Below, in pieces: positions 8,661 to 17,185 of a stretch of 64,000 nucleotides of DNA. Numbering within the stretch: the first letter of the stretch is position 1; every line of letters starts with the position of its first letter. Source of the stretch: Desulfovibrio psychrotolerans (GTDB taxonomy: Bacteria > Desulfobacterota > Desulfovibrionia > Desulfovibrionales > Desulfovibrionaceae). A model generated the notes under the pieces. The model did no database searches. It saw only the letters and a list, made by a program, of their open reading frames with translations, and was not told the origin of the DNA. The position numbers and the translations under genes were made by a program. The DNA lies in the NCBI RefSeq assembly GCF_013340305.1, contig NZ_BLVP01000008.1, forward strand, positions 359,408-423,407, read 5' to 3'.

Positions 8661-8689
8661 TTTGTACACAATGTGTACACTTGGTGCAA
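8661..8689 (-). promoter_or_regulatory. Promoter with embedded palindromic operator upstream of the RHH-like gene
   Basis: On the minus strand TTGCAC (8684-8689) and TACAAA (8661-8666) are separated by exactly 17 bp. The 17-bp inverted repeat TGTACACAATGTGTACA (8663-8679) fills the spacer and touches the -10 box, an ideal place for a repressor. It lies 40-56 bp upstream of the RHH-like start. It could also affect the divergent MATE gene. Confidence 0.6.
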
Positions 8690-8821
8690 TATTTTTCGTG
8701 CTGCTCTGAGCCGGTTTCCGAAAGGATACCATGTTCCCGGCAGGTTGGTTGACCGCACCCTTCGGCTGGTGCAGTATGCAGGCTGGAATTTTCAACCGTT
8801 TCTCCCACAGGTATCGCAGGA

Positions 8822-10264
8822 ATGGCACAGTCGGGTTCGCCTGTCGTGGATCAGGCATCATACAGGAACATCTGGAACCTCTCATGGCCGCAGGTCGTGA
8901 TGATGTTCTTCCACTTCACCATCGGCTTCGTGGATGTGTGGGTGGCGGGCCAGATAGACCACACCGTGCAGGCGGCTGTGGGGCTGGTTTCCCAGAGCCT
9001 GTTTTTCTTTCTGGTCATCGGCATGGCCATGGCAAACGGCAGTGTTGCCGCCATAAGCCAGTCCATTGGGGCGGGGCTGCAAAAGCGCGCCCTGCGCTTC
9101 ATTTCCATGGTGCTTGCGCTGGGCTTTTTGTGCGGCATGATCATCTGGGTGGCGGGGCGGCTGTTCAAGTGGCAGTTCCTTTCCCTGCTGCAGGTGCCGG
9201 AAACCATTCTGCCCGTCACCGGGTATTTTCTGGATGTCTTCCTGCTGCTGTTGCCCGCCTACTACCTCATGGTGGTGACCAACGCGGTATTCCGGGCGCA
9301 AAAGATGGTGCTCATACCTCTTGCATCCACCGCCATTGCCGCCGTGGTAAATGCGTTCACGGATTTCGGGTTCGGTCTGGGTTGGTTCGGGCTGCCCGCC
9401 TTCGGGTACAAAGGCGTGGCATGGGCCACCTTTGCCTCGGTGTCGGCAGCCACAGCGTTCAACATTGTCATGCTGTTCCGCCACGGGCTGCTCAGGCCCA
9501 GTTCTTTTCCGCAACTGCGCTGGATGCGCAGGGCACTGCCGTACCTGCTCAAGGTGGCTCTGCCCACCGGCGGCATGCAGCTGTTATGGCATCTCGGCTA
9601 CATGGTGCTCTTTGCCATAACCGCCTCGCTTCCCTATGACAGTGTAAACGCGCTGGCGGGCATGACGGCGGGCATGCGTGTGGAATCTTTGCTGTTCCTG
9701 CCTGCCTTCGCCTTCAATATGACGGGCAGCATCCTTGTGGGGAACAGCCTTGGTGCGGGACGCCGGGATGAAGCCCTGCGCATAGCCCTGCGGCTTATCG
9801 GCATAGCCTGCGGCTCCATGACCGTGGTGGGTCTGATCATGTGGCCGTTCATAGATCCTTTGGCCGCGTTCCTTGCACCGGAGCCTGCTGTCACACGGCA
9901 GGCAGTGACTTATCTCATTTACAACATCCTTTCCGTTCCGTTCACGGTGGCAAGCATGACTCTGGGCGGCATCATGACCGGAGCCGGAGCCACCATCTAC
10001 ACCTTTGCGATATACAGTTCCGCCACATGGCTGGTGCGTCTGCCCGTGGCCTATGTGCTGGGGCATCTGGTGTGGCAGGATGCGGAAGGGGTGTATCTGG
10101 CCATGCTTGTTTCCCAGATATTTCAATCTTCCGCCATGCTGTATGTGCTGCTGCGGCGCGACTGGTATCGCTTCAGCATGATCAAGCGCAACAATTCCCG
10201 CAATACTCCGGGCGCACTGCCGCCGCTGGAAGGAGCCAAGACCAATGTCCGACCTACTGTATAG
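8822..10264 (+). CDS. MATE family efflux transporter
   Basis: A 480-residue inner-membrane antiporter with about twelve hydrophobic segments. The sequence resembles the multidrug and toxin extrusion family: WPQVVMMFFHFTIGFVDVWVAG in helix 1, GMAMANGSVAAISQSIGAG near residue 68-86, and in the second half FNMTGSILVGNSLGAGRRDEA, the internal repeat of the same pattern. MATE proteins use Na+ or H+ gradients to export cationic compounds. The start codon has only AGGA immediately before it, a poor ribosome site. It overlaps the following DUF2156 gene by 20 bases, so the two are co-transcribed. Substrate unknown. Confidence 0.92.
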   Translation: MAQSGSPVVDQASYRNIWNLSWPQVVMMFFHFTIGFVDVWVAGQIDHTVQAAVGLVSQSLFFFLVIGMAMANGSVAAISQSIGAGLQKRALRFISMVLALGFLCGMIIWVAGRLFKWQFLSLLQVPETILPVTGYFLDVFLLLLPAYYLMVVTNAVFRAQKMVLIPLASTAIAAVVNAFTDFGFGLGWFGLPAFGYKGVAWATFASVSAATAFNIVMLFRHGLLRPSSFPQLRWMRRALPYLLKVALPTGGMQLLWHLGYMVLFAITASLPYDSVNALAGMTAGMRVESLLFLPAFAFNMTGSILVGNSLGAGRRDEALRIALRLIGIACGSMTVVGLIMWPFIDPLAAFLAPEPAVTRQAVTYLIYNILSVPFTVASMTLGGIMTGAGATIYTFAIYSSATWLVRLPVAYVLGHLVWQDAEGVYLAMLVSQIFQSSAMLYVLLRRDWYRFSMIKRNNSRNTPGALPPLEGAKTNVRPTV

Positions 10265-11129
10265 CCCCGTGACCATGGACCGCATGGACGAATTTCTTGC
10301 CCGGTTCGACCGTTGCCCCGCCCCGTCATCCGACTACACCTTCACCAACCTGTGGGGGTGGGCAGAGGAATACGGGCTGGAATGGGCATGGAGCACAACC
10401 CACGTATGGGTGCGTCAGACCCGTCCGAACATCATCCGCTGGGCACCCCTCGGGCCGTGGACCGGCGTAGACTGGGCGCAGTGCCCGCATATGAGTCAGG
10501 GCGGCAGCTTTCACCGCGTGCCGCAGGGACTGGCGGAAATCTGGCAGAACCAGCTCGGGTCACGTGTGGTGCTGGAAGAGGCGCGCGGGCACTGGGATTA
10601 TCTGTACAGCACAGAAGACCTGACCACCCTTGCGGGAAACAGGTTCCACAAGAAAAAGAACCACGTAAACCAGTTCAAAAAGCAGTACGCCTACGAGTAC
10701 CACCCCCTCACCCCCGACTGCGTGGAGCATGTCATCGCCCTGCAGGAAGAGTGGTGCCAGTGGCGGGAATGCGAGGAGTCCGAGGCCCTGCTTGCGGAAA
10801 ACGAGGCCATTGTCCGCGTTCTGGAGGAGTGGGACGTCATCCCCGGACTGGTGGGCGGTGCCCTGTACGTGGAGGGCGAGATGGTCGCTTACACCGTGGG
10901 CGAAAAGCTCACCGAAGACACGCTTGTGGTGCATTTTGAAAAGGGGCGCACAGGCTATCGGGGCGTGTATCAGGCCATCAACAACCTGTTCGTCACTGCA
11001 GAAGGCGCGGGATACACCTACATTAACCGCGAGCAGGACCTGGATGACGAGGGGCTGCGCAAGGCAAAGCTCACCTATAACCCTGTTGATTTTATTGAAA
11101 AATACGCCGTACACGTCTCGCCTGCCTGA
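10245..11129 (+). CDS. DUF2156 protein (phosphatidylglycerol lysyltransferase C-terminal-like)
   Basis: A 294-residue protein of the DUF2156 family, which has a double GNAT acyltransferase-like fold related to the catalytic domain of MprF-type aminoacyl-phosphatidylglycerol synthases. Typical segments are SSDYTFTNLWGWAEEYGLEW near the N-terminus, GNRFHKKKNHVNQFKK in the middle, and the C-terminal FEKGRTGYRGVYQAINNLF followed by YINREQDLDDEGLRKAKLTYNP. No membrane flippase part is present. Members of this family are thought to transfer amino acids to small molecules, lipids or proteins. It overlaps the MATE gene, so the two might modify and export one compound, but this is inference. Confidence 0.85.
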   Translation: MSDLLYSPVTMDRMDEFLARFDRCPAPSSDYTFTNLWGWAEEYGLEWAWSTTHVWVRQTRPNIIRWAPLGPWTGVDWAQCPHMSQGGSFHRVPQGLAEIWQNQLGSRVVLEEARGHWDYLYSTEDLTTLAGNRFHKKKNHVNQFKKQYAYEYHPLTPDCVEHVIALQEEWCQWRECEESEALLAENEAIVRVLEEWDVIPGLVGGALYVEGEMVAYTVGEKLTEDTLVVHFEKGRTGYRGVYQAINNLFVTAEGAGYTYINREQDLDDEGLRKAKLTYNPVDFIEKYAVHVSPA

Positions 11130-11271
11130 GAAGGCGGACTGCAGGCAGCAAGCCATAGGACTGTTTGACACGTCATGGCAGGGGGGCTAGAAAGGCTGCG
11201 CCCCGAACAACCGCAATAAAAGTCCGCTTGCGGCATGCGGTCAGGGGCATATCCCCGCAAGGAGCAGGCAT

Positions 11272-11499
11272 ATGAAAGAGCGTGTGGAGGCGGCGCTGGC
11301 AAAGGTGCGCCCCTTTTTACAGAACGACGGCGGCGATGTGGAGCTTGTGGATATAACCGACAAGGGCATCGTGCAGGTACGCCTGACCGGGCGATGTAAG
11401 GGATGCCCCATGTCCAAAATGACCCTGCGTAATGTCGTGGAGCGCTTTGTGCTCAAGGAAGTGCGCGAGGTCAGGGGCGTGGAGTCGGTGGAAGAATAG
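11272..11499 (+). CDS. NifU C-terminal-type iron-sulfur cluster carrier
   Basis: A 75-residue single-domain protein of the NifU C-terminal/Nfu family, which holds and passes on [4Fe-4S] clusters. It shows the characteristic VRPFLQNDGGDVELVDI segment and the cluster-binding CKGCPMSKMTL motif with the CxxC pair near residues 43-46. A GGAG ribosome site precedes the ATG. It lies 19 bp before gltX on the same strand, so the two may be co-transcribed. An organism rich in Fe-S enzymes such as the hydrogenase encoded here would need such carriers. Confidence 0.92.
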   Translation: MKERVEAALAKVRPFLQNDGGDVELVDITDKGIVQVRLTGRCKGCPMSKMTLRNVVERFVLKEVREVRGVESVEE

Positions 11500-11518
11500 C
11501 CTTTCTGGAGAAAATACA

Positions 11519-12934
11519 ATGACAAATTCCTCACAGGCTTCGGCGCGGGTGGTCACGCGTTTCGCGCCTTCGCCCACCGGGCACCTGCATATAGGCGGCG
11601 CGCGCACGGCCATTTTCAGCTGGCTGCTTGCCCGTCATTTCGGCGGAAGTTTCGTGCTGCGCATAGAGGATACGGACCGCGAGCGTTCCCGTCAGGAATA
11701 CACGGACGCCATTCTGGAATCCATGCGCTGGCTGGGGATGGACTGGGACGCGGAGCCCATCTACCAGAGCCGGCGTGAAGATATTTACAATAGCTACATC
11801 GACCGCATGGTAGAAGAGGGCAAGGCCTACTACTGCGAATGCACGCCTGAAGAGGTGGAAGCCATGCGCGAGACTGCCCGCGAGGCGGGCGACAAGCCCA
11901 AGTACAACGGCCGGTGCCGTGCGCGCAATCTCGGCCCCGGCGAAGGGCGCGTGGTGCGGTTCAAGGCTCCCCTTGATGGCAGAACCGGATGGGTGGACCT
12001 CGTAAAAGGCCCGCTTTCCTTCGAAAACGCCGAGCTGGACGACATGGTCATCCGCCGCAGCGACGGTTCCCCCACCTACAACCTTGCCGTGGTGGTGGAC
12101 GACCACGAACTGGGCATCACCCATGTGCTGCGCGGCGACGACCACGTGAGCAACACGCCCAAGCAGATCATGCTCTACGAGGCCATGGGCATGCCGGTTC
12201 CCAAGTTCGGCCATGTGCCCATGATCCTCGGCCCGGACCGCAAAAAGCTCTCCAAGCGCCACGGCGCGCTGTCGGTCATGGAATACGAGAAGATGGGCTT
12301 CCTGCCGCAGGCACTGGTCAACTATCTGGTGCGTCTGGGCTGGTCACACGGCGATCAGGAAATCTTCGGGCTTGAGGAGCTTATCGAAAAGTTCTCCACA
12401 GACGCCCTCACCAGTTCCGCAGCCGGCTTCGACCCCGACAAGCTGCAATGGCTCAACGCCCATTACATGAAGGCAACCCCGGATGCCGAACTGGCCCGTC
12501 TGCTGGCCCCCTTCGTGGAGCAGGCCGGTTTCGGCCATGTGGACGCAACCTATGTGGCGGCGCTGGTGCCGCTGGTGAAAGAACGCGCCAAAGACCTGCC
12601 GGAAATGGTGCAGGCCATGCGGTTCATGCTGGTGGAAGATGCCGCGTTGGAATACGATGCCGCCGCCGTTTCCAAGGCGCTGACCGAAGAGGGCAGGCAG
12701 CATGTGGGCAGCCTGCGTGCGCTGTTTGCGCAGCTGGAGTCCTTCACCAAAGAAAGCACCCATGATGTCATGGCCCGCTATGTGGAAGAAAGCGGCCTCA
12801 AGTTCAAGGCCGTCGGCCCGCCCCTGCGCGTGGCCCTTGTGGGTACCATGGGCGGCCCCAATCTGCCGGACGTGATGGAGATTCTGGGCAAAGACCGCAC
12901 CCTCGCCCGCATGGACCGCGCGCTCTCCCTGTAA
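11519..12934 (+). CDS. gltX: Glutamyl-tRNA synthetase
   Basis: A 471-residue class I aminoacyl-tRNA synthetase charging tRNA-Glu. The N-terminus has FAPSPTGHLHIGGARTAIFSW with the HIGH-type motif (HIGG), and the KMSKS-type motif is KKLSKRHG near residue 243. Other conserved blocks are EDTDRERS and LRGDDHVSNTPKQIMLYEA. The C-terminal helical anticodon-binding region fills the last 150 residues. The frame is open 29 codons upstream into the NifU-like gene, but ATG 11519 begins the conserved sequence and has CTGGAG upstream. A terminator follows closely. Confidence 0.97.
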   Translation: MTNSSQASARVVTRFAPSPTGHLHIGGARTAIFSWLLARHFGGSFVLRIEDTDRERSRQEYTDAILESMRWLGMDWDAEPIYQSRREDIYNSYIDRMVEEGKAYYCECTPEEVEAMRETAREAGDKPKYNGRCRARNLGPGEGRVVRFKAPLDGRTGWVDLVKGPLSFENAELDDMVIRRSDGSPTYNLAVVVDDHELGITHVLRGDDHVSNTPKQIMLYEAMGMPVPKFGHVPMILGPDRKKLSKRHGALSVMEYEKMGFLPQALVNYLVRLGWSHGDQEIFGLEELIEKFSTDALTSSAAGFDPDKLQWLNAHYMKATPDAELARLLAPFVEQAGFGHVDATYVAALVPLVKERAKDLPEMVQAMRFMLVEDAALEYDAAAVSKALTEEGRQHVGSLRALFAQLESFTKESTHDVMARYVEESGLKFKAVGPPLRVALVGTMGGPNLPDVMEILGKDRTLARMDRALSL

Positions 12935-12957
12935 TCATTCCCCATTCTGCAATTTGT

Positions 12958-12993
12958 CGGCCTCCTGCCCTGCGGCGGGGGGCCGTTCTTTTT
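12958..12993 (+). terminator. Terminator after gltX
   Basis: A GC hairpin from CGGCC (12958-12962) to GGCCG (12981-12985) with further G-C pairs inside is followed by TTCTTTTT. It is 24 bp past the gltX stop. The rest of the 12994-13187 gap is AT-richer and holds two copies of CTGCCAAAAA, near 13041 and 13121, with no gene. Confidence 0.7.
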
Positions 12994-13187
12994 GTGGCGT
13001 GCTGTGTGTTTTCGTCATGTCTTGTGTGCCCCATAACGTGCTGCCAAAAAAGGATTGCATGAACAGACTATGCGCCTGTGCGGAAAAATAGCGTGTTTGT
13101 GCTGCGGTCAGGTTCAGTTTTCTGCCAAAAAGTTGCACATCTCGGGCACATTTTTCCCGGAACGGCCAGCGAAGGTGAACTGGAGCT

Positions 13188-13216
13188 TTGACAGCCGCCA
13201 CGCTGCGCGCTAGTGT
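13188..13216 (+). promoter_or_regulatory. Sigma-70-type promoter of the aminotransferase-hom operon
   Basis: TTGACA (13188-13193) is followed after exactly 17 bp by TAGTGT (13211-13216). Transcription would start about 35 bp before the aminotransferase ATG. The -35 box is a perfect consensus and there is no gene between. Confidence 0.65.
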
Positions 13217-13257
13217 ACGCATCTCTCAGAAAATCGTCATTGGAGGACGCCAAGGCT

Positions 13258-14448
13258 ATGCAAGAATTTCCGCGTATGCACCGTCTGCCCCCCTATGTGT
13301 TCGCGGTGGTGGGCGAGCTGAAAATGCAGCTCCGCCGCCAGAACATAGACATAGTGGATATGGGCATGGGTAACCCAGACATCCCCACCCCTCAGCACAT
13401 CGTGGACAAAATGACCGAGGCGGCGGCCAAAGGCATCAACCATCGGTATTCCGTGTCCCGGGGCATCCCCAACCTGCGCAAGGCCATGTGCGACTGGTAC
13501 CAGCGCAACTACGAGGTGTATCTGGACCCGGACAAAGAGTGCGTGGTCACCATGGGCGCGAAGGAAGGCCTCTCGCACCTCGCCCTTGCCATGCTCTCGC
13601 CGGGTGATGTGGTGTTCGCCCCGGACCCGACATACCCCATCCACACCTACGCGGCCATCATAGCGGGAGCGGACGTGCGCCGCATTCCCATCGGCAAGGG
13701 GCGCGATTTCTTCGAAGACCTTCTCGCGGCGACCCGGCAGACGTGGCCGCAGCCCAAGGTGCTGATGATAAGCTACCCGCACAACCCCACAACCGAGCTG
13801 GCGGCCCCGGAATTTTTCCAGAAGGTTGTGGACTTTGCCAAGGAACACAAGATTTTCGTCATTCACGATATGGCCTACGCAGACCTCGGCTTCGACGGCT
13901 ACAAGCCGCCCAGTTTCATGCAGGCCAACGGTGCCAAGGAAGTGGGCGTGGAGTTCTACTCCATGTCCAAAAGCTATTCCATGGCGGGCTGGCGTGTGGG
14001 CTTCTGCGTGGGCAACCGTGAACTGGTTTACGCGCTCACGCGCATCAAATCGTATCTGGACTACGGCATCTTCCAGCCCATCCAGATTGCGGCCACCGTT
14101 GCCCTGAACGGTCCCATCGACTGCGTGCGCAACATCGTGCAGATTTACCAGAACCGGCGCGATGCCCTTATAGAAGGGCTGGACCGCGCAGGGTGGCAGG
14201 TGCCGCCCCCGAAGGCGACCATGTTCGTATGGGCCCAGATACCGGAAGCCTTCCGGCACATGGGCTCGGTGGAATTCTCCAAGCTGCTGCTCACAGAAGC
14301 GCGGGTAGCCGTGTCTCCGGGGCTGGGCTTCGGTCACTTCGGCGACGATCATGTGCGGTTTGCGCTCATAGAGAACGAGCACCGCACCAATCAGGCATGC
14401 CGCGGAATAAAGAAATTGCTGAATGCGGGAGGCGACGTCTGTGCCTAA
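13258..14448 (+). CDS. Class I/II pyridoxal-phosphate aminotransferase
   Basis: A 396-residue fold-type I aminotransferase, similar in layout to AlaC/AspC-type and LL-diaminopimelate aminotransferase-like proteins. Visible features are [14 protein letters not shown] near the N-terminus, DPTYPIHTY, the conserved [10 protein letters not shown] segment, [13 protein letters not shown], and the PLP-lysine motif [15 protein letters not shown] near residue 240. The start is 13258 with GGAGG 11 bases upstream; earlier in-frame codons belong to the leader. The downstream hom gene overlaps its end by eight bases, which points to a role in aspartate-family or alanine metabolism. The exact amino donor and acceptor are not certain. 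Confidence 0.88.
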   Translation: MQEFPRMHRLPPYVFAVVGELKMQLRRQNIDIVDMGMGNPDIPTPQHIVDKMTEAAAKGINHRYSVSRGIPNLRKAMCDWYQRNYEVYLDPDKECVVTMGAKEGLSHLALAMLSPGDVVFAPDPTYPIHTYAAIIAGADVRRIPIGKGRDFFEDLLAATRQTWPQPKVLMISYPHNPTTELAAPEFFQKVVDFAKEHKIFVIHDMAYADLGFDGYKPPSFMQANGAKEVGVEFYSMSKSYSMAGWRVGFCVGNRELVYALTRIKSYLDYGIFQPIQIAATVALNGPIDCVRNIVQIYQNRRDALIEGLDRAGWQVPPPKATMFVWAQIPEAFRHMGSVEFSKLLLTEARVAVSPGLGFGHFGDDHVRFALIENEHRTNQACRGIKKLLNAGGDVCA

Positions 14449-15733
14449 CGGAAAGAAACGGCTTGTCCTTGCCCTTGCCGGCTACGGCACGGTGGGCACA
14501 GGGCTTGCCAAGGTCATAGAGGAGAACCGCGACTGGATTATCCGCCGGTCCGGGCGCGAGGTGGTCATAAAATCCATCCTCGTGCGCGATGTGAACAAGC
14601 CGCGCAACTTCCCGGTGCCGGAAGGAACCGTGCTCACGGATGACGCCGCCACCCTGCTGAACGACCCGGAAGTGGACGTGCTGGTCGAGCTTATGGGCGG
14701 CATAGAAGCCCCCAAAACGCTCATCGCGCAAGCCATCCGCGCGGGCAAGCATGTGGTCACCGCAAACAAGGCCCTGCTCGCCGAGCAGGGGCTGGAACTG
14801 TTCGAACTGGCAGAGAAGCACGGTGTCCACCTAAAGTACGAAGCCAGCGTGTGCGGCGCCATTCCCATTCTGGATACCCTCAAGGAAAACCTTGCGGGCA
14901 ACCGCATCTCGCGCCTTGTGGGCATACTGAACGGCACGGCAAACTACATCCTTTCGGAGATGACCACCAACAATCTGGACTTCGCCACCGCGCTGCGGCA
15001 GGCGCAGGAACTGGGCTATGCCGAAGCCGACCCCACGCTGGATATAGAAGGCTTCGATGCCGCGCACAAGCTGTGCCTGCTCACGCGGCTGGCCTTCGGC
15101 GTGAACTATCCCTTTGAGCAACTGCCCGTGGTGGGAATATCCGGTGTGGAACCGGACGACATAGAGTTTGCCCGCGAATTCGGCTACCGCGTAAAGCTGG
15201 TGGGCCAGGTGCAGGAGGTGGAAGGCAGAATAGAGGCTGGCGTGTTCCCCACGCTGGTGCACCACACCTACCTCATCGCCCGCGTGGGCGGGGCCTACAA
15301 TGCCGTGCGGCTGGAAGGCAACGCTTGCGGTCCCGTCTTCCTGCACGGGCAGGGAGCGGGCGACCTTGCCACGGCCAGTGCCGTGCTGGGCGATATCCTC
15401 AGCGTGGCGCGCGGCGCGTATCCCAACAACACCGGCTTCGTGCAGCAGGTTCCCCCGCTGGCAGATATCCTGCCGCCCGATGATGCGCGGTCGCGTTACT
15501 ACTTCCGCGTCATCGTGCGCGATGTGCCGGGTGTGCTGCGCGACCTTGCCGGTGCGCTGGCGGAGCAGGATATCTCCATCGCGCAGGCCATCCAGAAGGA
15601 AAAAGGCGCCGCCGAGGTGCCTGTGGTGTTCCTCACCCACGAGGCTGCGGCCAGTGCCGTAAAGGCTGCTGTCGAAGAGATGAAGGCCAAGGGCCTTGTG
15701 GTGCGAGAGCCCGTCTACTACCGGATTCTGTAG
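14441..15733 (+). CDS. hom: Homoserine dehydrogenase
   Basis: Reduces aspartate semialdehyde to homoserine, the branch point to threonine and methionine. The 430 residues comprise an NAD(P)-binding domain with [13 protein letters not shown] near residue 12, the catalytic segment [10 protein letters not shown] and [15 protein letters not shown], the signature [14 protein letters not shown] and [17 protein letters not shown], and a C-terminal ACT domain (about 350-430, [24 protein letters not shown] read in parts) for threonine feedback. GTG 14441 was chosen because GGGAGG lies eight bases upstream; an ATG six codons earlier overlaps that ribosome site. It overlaps the aminotransferase by eight bases and the next gene by one. 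Confidence 0.95.
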   Translation: MPNGKKRLVLALAGYGTVGTGLAKVIEENRDWIIRRSGREVVIKSILVRDVNKPRNFPVPEGTVLTDDAATLLNDPEVDVLVELMGGIEAPKTLIAQAIRAGKHVVTANKALLAEQGLELFELAEKHGVHLKYEASVCGAIPILDTLKENLAGNRISRLVGILNGTANYILSEMTTNNLDFATALRQAQELGYAEADPTLDIEGFDAAHKLCLLTRLAFGVNYPFEQLPVVGISGVEPDDIEFAREFGYRVKLVGQVQEVEGRIEAGVFPTLVHHTYLIARVGGAYNAVRLEGNACGPVFLHGQGAGDLATASAVLGDILSVARGAYPNNTGFVQQVPPLADILPPDDARSRYYFRVIVRDVPGVLRDLAGALAEQDISIAQAIQKEKGAAEVPVVFLTHEAAASAVKAAVEEMKAKGLVVREPVYYRIL

Positions 15734-17082
15734 TGCGCAAGCTGGTCTTCTGCATCGCGGACGGCATGGCGGACGTGCCCGCCCAGTGCGAAAGGGGCAT
15801 AACGCCCATGCGCGCCGCCCGCACCCCTGTATTGGATTCCATGGTCCGCCACTGTGTGGCGGGCCTTTGTCATGTCATTCCTCCCGCACTGCCGCCCGAT
15901 TCGGATGTGGGCAACATGGCCCTTCTGGGTTACGACCCCGTCAGTCTGTATTGCGGTCGCGCCCCGCTGGAGGCGCTGGGCAGCGGCGTTGCGCATGTGC
16001 TGCCCGCTTCGGCCCCCGGCATGGATCTGGCGGATGCGCTTATCTGGCGGCTCTCGCTTGTGCGGCTGCGGGATACGCCGCAGGGTCCGGTCATGGACGA
16101 TGCGCAGGGGGGCGGCATAGGCGCCGAAGAGGGAAAACGCACAGCGCAGCGGCTGGCGGCGGTGCTCGCGGCGGCGGATGCCCGCTTCACCCTTCATCCG
16201 GATACCGCCTACAGGCATATTCTGGTGCAGCGCGGCTGGCAGGCTGCGCCTGCGGCCAACCCGCCTGCTGCCGGCCCGATGGGCACCATGCCGGCCATAA
16301 CGGTTCCATCCGCCGCCACCGTATCCGCCGCTCCTGCATCCGCAATGGCCGCGTCCGGCACGGTCCCGCCCGGCGTTTGCGCAAACGGGCCGGAAGGCCC
16401 GCACCGGCTGCTCGGGCAGCCCGTCACAGCGCACCGCGCGGCCTTGCCTTCCGAGGTGCAGGGCGCCCTGCGGCTTATGGAGGAGGAACTGCGCGCCATG
16501 CGCGGGCCTGCCAACGGGGTCTGGCTGTGGGGGCAGGGCGTTGTGCCGCGCTGGCCATCCTTTGCGGCACTGCACGGGCTTGCTGCCTGCATGGTAACGG
16601 GCATCTCCCTGCTGCGCGGGCTGGGAAGGGCAGCGGGAATGCACGTGGCGGAAGATACCCGGTTCACGGGGCTGCCCGGTACCGACCTGCGCGCCAAGGC
16701 AGAAGCGGCGTTGCGTTTCCTGCGTCCCGTATCGGCAGGGGGCATGGGCGGCGATGCGGCTTTTATTCATGTGGATGCCCCGGACCACTGCGCCCATCAG
16801 GGCGATGCGCAGGGCAAGCGCGCCGCCGTGGAGGCCATAGACCGCGATCTGCTTGCCCCTCTCCGACAGGCACTGCCCGATGCGGTCTTCGTCATCACCT
16901 GCGACCATATCACCTGCGCTGCAACGCGCACCCACGAAAGGGGGGCGGTTCCCTTCCTCATCCACGCCGCAGGGGCGGATGCCATGTCTGCCTGTCCCTC
17001 ATTCTGCGAACTCGGCTGCCGCGGGGGGCGCACCGTCTCCGGCGGACCTGCGCTTCTGGAACTCGCCAGGTCGTTCATGTAG
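15733..17082 (+). CDS. Proposed homoserine kinase (phosphoglycerate-mutase-like)
   Basis: A 449-residue member of the alkaline phosphatase superfamily related to cofactor-independent phosphoglycerate mutase. Metal-site motifs are visible: FCIADGMAD at the N-terminus, SDVGNMALLGYDP with the serine nucleophile near residue 58, HVDAPDHCAHQGD near 345, and TCDHITCAATRTHERG near 395. This subfamily is known from threonine gene clusters lacking classical ThrB and was proposed as a replacement homoserine kinase (TIGR02535). Its GTG start overlaps the hom stop by one base, so the context fits that role. Residues about 172-215 form an alanine/proline-rich insertion that looks disordered. Phosphoglycerate mutase activity is the alternative. 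Confidence 0.8.
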   Translation: MRKLVFCIADGMADVPAQCERGITPMRAARTPVLDSMVRHCVAGLCHVIPPALPPDSDVGNMALLGYDPVSLYCGRAPLEALGSGVAHVLPASAPGMDLADALIWRLSLVRLRDTPQGPVMDDAQGGGIGAEEGKRTAQRLAAVLAAADARFTLHPDTAYRHILVQRGWQAAPAANPPAAGPMGTMPAITVPSAATVSAAPASAMAASGTVPPGVCANGPEGPHRLLGQPVTAHRAALPSEVQGALRLMEEELRAMRGPANGVWLWGQGVVPRWPSFAALHGLAACMVTGISLLRGLGRAAGMHVAEDTRFTGLPGTDLRAKAEAALRFLRPVSAGGMGGDAAFIHVDAPDHCAHQGDAQGKRAAVEAIDRDLLAPLRQALPDAVFVITCDHITCAATRTHERGAVPFLIHAAGADAMSACPSFCELGCRGGRTVSGGPALLELARSFM

Positions 17083-17131
17083 GGAGGTGTTTCCCGCGAC
17101 TGTTTCCCGGAAATGGCCCGGTCAGCGTGCC

Positions 17132-17161
17132 TGCGAGACATCGGGAGACATCGGGAGACAT
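17132..17161 (+). repeat. 10-bp tandem repeat, 3 units
   Basis: Two exact copies of CGGGAGACAT (17142-17151, 17152-17161) follow a near copy at 17132-17141. It sits between two convergent genes, 50 bp after the proposed homoserine kinase. Confidence 0.8.
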
Positions 17162-17185
17162 CAGCGGGGGGCAGCGGGTACGGGG

